A DNA stretch of 8,407 nucleotides from NCBI GenBank assembly GCA_002771315.1, contig PCSF01000239.1:1-8407 (forward strand). The letters are read 5' to 3'. Under the pieces are notes generated by a model. It was not told where the DNA came from. It worked only from the letters and a program-made list of their open reading frames with translations, and made no database searches. The DNA comes from Desulfobacterales bacterium CG23_combo_of_CG06-09_8_20_14_all_52_9. GTDB lineage: Bacteria; Desulfobacterota; Desulfobacteria; Desulfobacterales; UBA2156. Of the stretch, positions 6,378 to 8,407 are shown one piece after another; the stretch's first letter is position 1, and every line of letters starts with the position of its first letter. A program made the position numbers and the translations under genes.

Positions 6378-6615
6378 TGTCCGAGAGGGTTTCCTCTTCC
6401 AAGAAGGGTTTTTCCGAAACAGAGCCCTGGTGATCTCTGAGCAACAGGGTCACTTTCTTTTCAGTCTCATCCAGTTTTTGGGCGCAGTACTTGGAAAGTT
6501 TCATGCCTTCCTCAAAACGTTGGAGGGCTTTTTCCAGGGGCAAATCCCCGGCTTCGAGTTCCCGCACGATTTCTTCCAATTGTTTCATCGCACCTTCAAA
6601 GGTCTGTTTTGACAT
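6364..6615 (-). CDS. xseB: Exodeoxyribonuclease VII small subunit
   Basis: 83 residues, the normal size for XseB. It begins MSKQTFEGAMKQLEEIVREL and has the family's two-helix coiled pattern: FEGAMKQLEEIVRELEAGD (6-24), then LPLEKALQRFEEGMKL (25-40) and a basic third helix to about residue 60. The acidic tail after 68 carries no known motif. Several copies of XseB bind one XseA in exonuclease VII, which degrades single-stranded DNA from both ends into oligonucleotides. The frame is open 51 codons further upstream, but those codons lie inside xseA and are unlike the family. The ATG at 6615 has AAGGA 9 bases before it. It overlaps the end of xseA by 20 bases and the start of ispA by 14 bases. 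Confidence 0.95.
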   Translation of the reverse strand: MSKQTFEGAMKQLEEIVRELEAGDLPLEKALQRFEEGMKLSKYCAQKLDETEKKVTLLLRDHQGSVSEKPFLEEETLSDNDTV

Positions 6616-8008
6616 GGGTCGATTTCCTTTTCCTTTCCACGCGGCACAGGAGGTCTCCCCGAGCGACCAATAGATCGATCCCGTCACCGATTCCGACCTG
6701 ATCCGGATCTTGAATAATGGTACCGTTCGGAATCGTTCGGGCGATGCTGTATCCACGGTTGAGGACATTCATAGGGCCAAGCGCCTTCAACCTGGCGAAA
6801 AGCTCCTGAGATAACCCTTTCCTGATTGATAAATATAATTCTAATAATTTCAAAATATTGATATATAATTTATCAATCTTTTCTTTATATTTTAGCAACA
6901 GTTGCATCGGGCTCTTGGCACACAGGTTTTCTGTTCTCCACGCCAGCTTTTCCCGTCCGTTTCGAGTCCGATTTTGTGTGATCTGAATCAGTCTCTGGGT
7001 GAAATCGTCGAGTTGAAGGCGCTGATCACCCATCTTTTTCCTTGGGTCTTTCAAATGATGGATGGTTTCCATCAGTCGCTTCCGGTACTCTCTAACGTGC
7101 TGATGGATCGTGCGTACCAAAGCAAGGTTATATTCCCGGATTCTTAGAACCAGATCGGCCTTTGTCGGGACAATGATTTCGGCGGCAGCCGATGGCGTGG
7201 GCGCCCTGAAATCGGCTACGAAATCGGCGATGGTAAAATCGGTTTCATGACCGACACCGGAGACGATGGGAACCTCGGAAGCAAATATCGCCCGGGCAAC
7301 AGCCTCCGAATTGAAGGCTTGCAAGTCCTCCATGGATCCGCCGCCTCTGGCCAATATGGCCACGTCAGCAACGGGTCCGCCTTCGGGACCTCCTGTGTTC
7401 AACAACTCAATAGCGGAAATGATCTGTGCCTCGGCACCGTCACCCTGGACCGTCGTCGGAATGACCACAAGCCGGATGTTTTCGAATCGGCGCCGGGCCA
7501 CCTGGAGGATGTCGTGAATCGCGGCGCCGCTGGGAGATGTAATTACGGCGATTTTTTCGGGAAAGAAGGGGATTGGTTTTTTAAATCGATCGTCGAATAA
7601 CCCTTCATCGGAAAGCCGGCGCTTGAGCTGTTCAAAGGCGATCTGCAGGGCTCCCACACCTTTGGGCTCCAGGATTTCGAAGATAACCTGGTACGTCCCC
7701 CTGGGTTCATAGACGGAGATCCGTCCGAGACCCATCACGCTCATTCCATCTTCGGGTTGAAAGGCCAAATGGCGGTTTTGTCCCTTGAACATAACAGCCT
7801 GGATGCGGGCTATTTCATCTTTTAAGGTAAAATAGAAGTGTCCAGAGACCGGAATTCTAAAATCAGATATTTCTCCTGATATCCATAAGAAATTAAATTT
7901 ATCTTCAAGTAAAACTTTAATTTGAGAGGTAAGCTCCGATACTGTTAGGATGCGACGTTCGAAGCTTGCAGGGGGTTTAGAGGGTATTTGGTCCGAAAAG
8001 GGGTTCAA
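6596..8008 (-). CDS. xseA: Exodeoxyribonuclease VII large subunit, probable TTG start
   Basis: 470 residues from a TTG at 8008. The N-terminal OB-fold (about 20-115) begins ILTVSELTSQIK and contains WISGEISDF (42-50) and GHFYFTLKD (56-64). The catalytic domain shows VITSPSGAAIHDIL (155-168), RGGGSMEDLQAFN (221-233), VGHETDFTIADFVAD (252-266) and RAPTPSAAAE (268-277), all hallmark stretches of XseA. A helical coiled region follows to about 410, and VLNRGYSI (415-422) is the conserved C-terminal motif. The frame is open for 90 more codons to an ATG at 8278, but that extension is Arg/Ser-rich, unlike the family, and overlaps the neighbouring gene. The TTG has GAAAGG 9 bases upstream and places the conserved ILTVSEL at residue 20, as is usual; the adjacent CTG at 8011 is less likely. 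An AT-rich patch (6824-6878) encodes residues 377-395. Confidence 0.95.
   Translation of the reverse strand: MNPFSDQIPSKPPASFERRILTVSELTSQIKVLLEDKFNFLWISGEISDFRIPVSGHFYFTLKDEIARIQAVMFKGQNRHLAFQPEDGMSVMGLGRISVYEPRGTYQVIFEILEPKGVGALQIAFEQLKRRLSDEGLFDDRFKKPIPFFPEKIAVITSPSGAAIHDILQVARRRFENIRLVVIPTTVQGDGAEAQIISAIELLNTGGPEGGPVADVAILARGGGSMEDLQAFNSEAVARAIFASEVPIVSGVGHETDFTIADFVADFRAPTPSAAAEIIVPTKADLVLRIREYNLALVRTIHQHVREYRKRLMETIHHLKDPRKKMGDQRLQLDDFTQRLIQITQNRTRNGREKLAWRTENLCAKSPMQLLLKYKEKIDKLYINILKLLELYLSIRKGLSQELFARLKALGPMNVLNRGYSIARTIPNGTIIQDPDQVGIGDGIDLLVARGDLLCRVERKRKSTHVKTDL
6824..6878. repeat. AT-rich inverted repeat within xseA
   Basis: GATTGATAAAT (6824-6834) and ATTTATCAATC (6868-6878) are perfect 11-bp inverted repeats around a 33-base AT-rich spacer. 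A second TTGATA (6858-6863) can pair instead with TATCAA (6871-6876). The stretch is coding, so the structure may simply reflect AT-rich codons in the helical region of XseA. Confidence 0.5.
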
Positions 8009-8017
8009 CAGGATGCA

Positions 8018-8023
8018 CCTTTC
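8018..8023 (-). promoter_or_regulatory. Ribosome binding site supporting the xseA TTG start
   Basis: The minus strand reads GAAAGG, 9 bases upstream of the TTG at 8006-8008 and 6 bases from the adjacent CTG. This decides against the long ATG extension of the reading frame, which has no family-like sequence. Confidence 0.5.
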
Positions 8024-8054
8024 ATTTAACGTCTGATAAGATATATTATGTAAA

Positions 8055-8366
8055 CTATTTGGAATCTTCGAGCTGTAGGATCGACTCCGGCCCTTTGCCG
8101 CCCTTTTGGGCCAATTGGAGTCGCTGACGGATCGCCGGAATGATATAAATATGATCCGTGGGCAACGTCGCCAGATACGAGGATAGTATCTCGATCTTTT
8201 CTGATATCGCGCTTTGCTTGTCGACGAGAAACATCGATTTCCCTTTGACGATGCAAAATCCGCTCTTTGCCCGAACACCTAATCGCCGGAAGTTTTGCTC
8301 CGAAACCGTGATACCCAACTTCTGTGCCAAATCTTTGAGCCCTTCAAATACCGCTTCAGACTTCAT
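8055..8366 (-). CDS. Small conserved-looking protein of unknown function
   Basis: 103 residues from the ATG at 8366 to a TAG at 8055. I do not recognise a named family. The protein is soluble, with no signal peptide or membrane segment. It looks like an alpha/beta domain: a helix at 5-18 (AVFEGLKDLAQKLG), a short strand with GFCIVKGKSMFLVD (36-49), a Lys-rich helix (50-66) and IYIIPAIRQRLQ (73-84). The G-C-x-x-x-G strand and the hydrophobic-x-P-A-x-R-x-x-L ending recall an uncharacterised deltaproteobacterial family I remember vaguely. It precedes xseA by 46 bases on the same strand, so it probably heads the operon. There is no good Shine-Dalgarno before the ATG, and the frame remains open to the window edge (another 13 codons), so the true start may lie outside. 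Confidence 0.65.
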   Translation of the reverse strand: MKSEAVFEGLKDLAQKLGITVSEQNFRRLGVRAKSGFCIVKGKSMFLVDKQSAISEKIEILSSYLATLPTDHIYIIPAIRQRLQLAQKGGKGPESILQLEDSK

Positions 8367-8399
8367 GGAATTTGACTTGAAAAATTTGTAAAATTCATT

Positions 8400-8405
8400 A
8401 TTATA
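8400..8405 (-). promoter_or_regulatory. Possible -10 box of the xseA-xseB-ispA-dxs operon
   Basis: A perfect TATAAT lies on the minus strand 33 bases before the ATG at 8366, in an AT-rich stretch. The matching -35 box would be beyond the right end of the window, so the promoter cannot be completed here. If the gene actually starts further right, this would be coding sequence instead. Confidence 0.3.
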
Positions 8406-8407
8406 GA

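Noticed and set aside
5838..6440. 200-codon open frame on the plus strand opposite ispA and xseB
   Set aside because: It is antisense to two well-supported genes, with no ribosome binding site and no family resemblance.
6616..6768. 51-residue N-terminal extension of XseB
   Set aside because: It lies within xseA and would make the protein far longer than the roughly 80 residues usual for XseB.
8009..8278. 90-residue N-terminal extension of XseA to the ATG at 8278
   Set aside because: It is Arg/Ser-rich, unlike the XseA family, and overlaps the small unknown gene in another frame. The family N-terminus begins near the TTG at 8008.
1..8407. CRISPR array, tRNA, rRNA, toxin-antitoxin or defence cassette
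   Set aside because: I saw no regularly spaced direct repeats, no tRNA cloverleaf with anticodon, and no gene pair of such a system. The three-way-junction palindrome lacks tRNA features such as a CCA end or T-loop sequence.

Overview
The window carries seven protein genes and one recognisable repeat block. The gene set and order (a small uncharacterised protein, xseA, xseB, ispA, dxs, tlyA, then an EF-G paralogue, all on the minus strand) resembles what I remember from Desulfobacterota (former Deltaproteobacteria). The 3301-3517 repeat also looks like palindromic repeats I associate with that group. The lineage is an inference from memory and was not tested. I see no mobile-element gene, CRISPR array, tRNA or rRNA.

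Layout in plus coordinates. 3-323 (+) is the C-terminal 106 residues of a thermonuclease-like (SNase) protein with a zinc-finger-like tail; its start lies left of the window. It meets 331-2394 (-), an EF-G-type GTPase, tail to tail, with only 7 bases between the two stop codons. 2395-2513 is a short non-coding gap with a possible promoter for the EF-G gene. 2514-3260 (-) is tlyA. 3261-3565 has no gene; it holds a nested inverted-repeat element (3301-3517) and a 32-base all-purine tract (3529-3560) with strong G-quadruplex potential. 3566-5446 (-) is dxs, 5478-6377 (-) ispA, 6364-6615 (-) xseB, 6596-8008 (-) xseA, and 8055-8366 (-) a small conserved-looking protein of unknown function whose true start may lie outside the window.

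Read in the direction of transcription (right to left), the unknown gene, xseA, xseB, ispA and dxs look like one operon, with coding overlaps of 20 and 14 bases and gaps of 31 and 46 bases. XseA and XseB form exonuclease VII. Dxs makes 1-deoxy-D-xylulose 5-phosphate, the entry point of the MEP pathway, and IspA joins the resulting C5 units into prenyl diphosphates. TlyA is an S4/FtsJ-type RNA 2'-O-methyltransferase and probably once belonged to the same transcript; the repeat block now separates it from dxs.

I did not find a clearly new multi-gene system. The best leads are: the three-way-junction palindrome nested inside longer inverted repeats; the G-quadruplex tract 5 bases past the dxs stop; the EF-G paralogue lacking the catalytic switch II histidine; the atypical cysteine pattern of the nuclease tail; and the unknown protein at the head of the operon.
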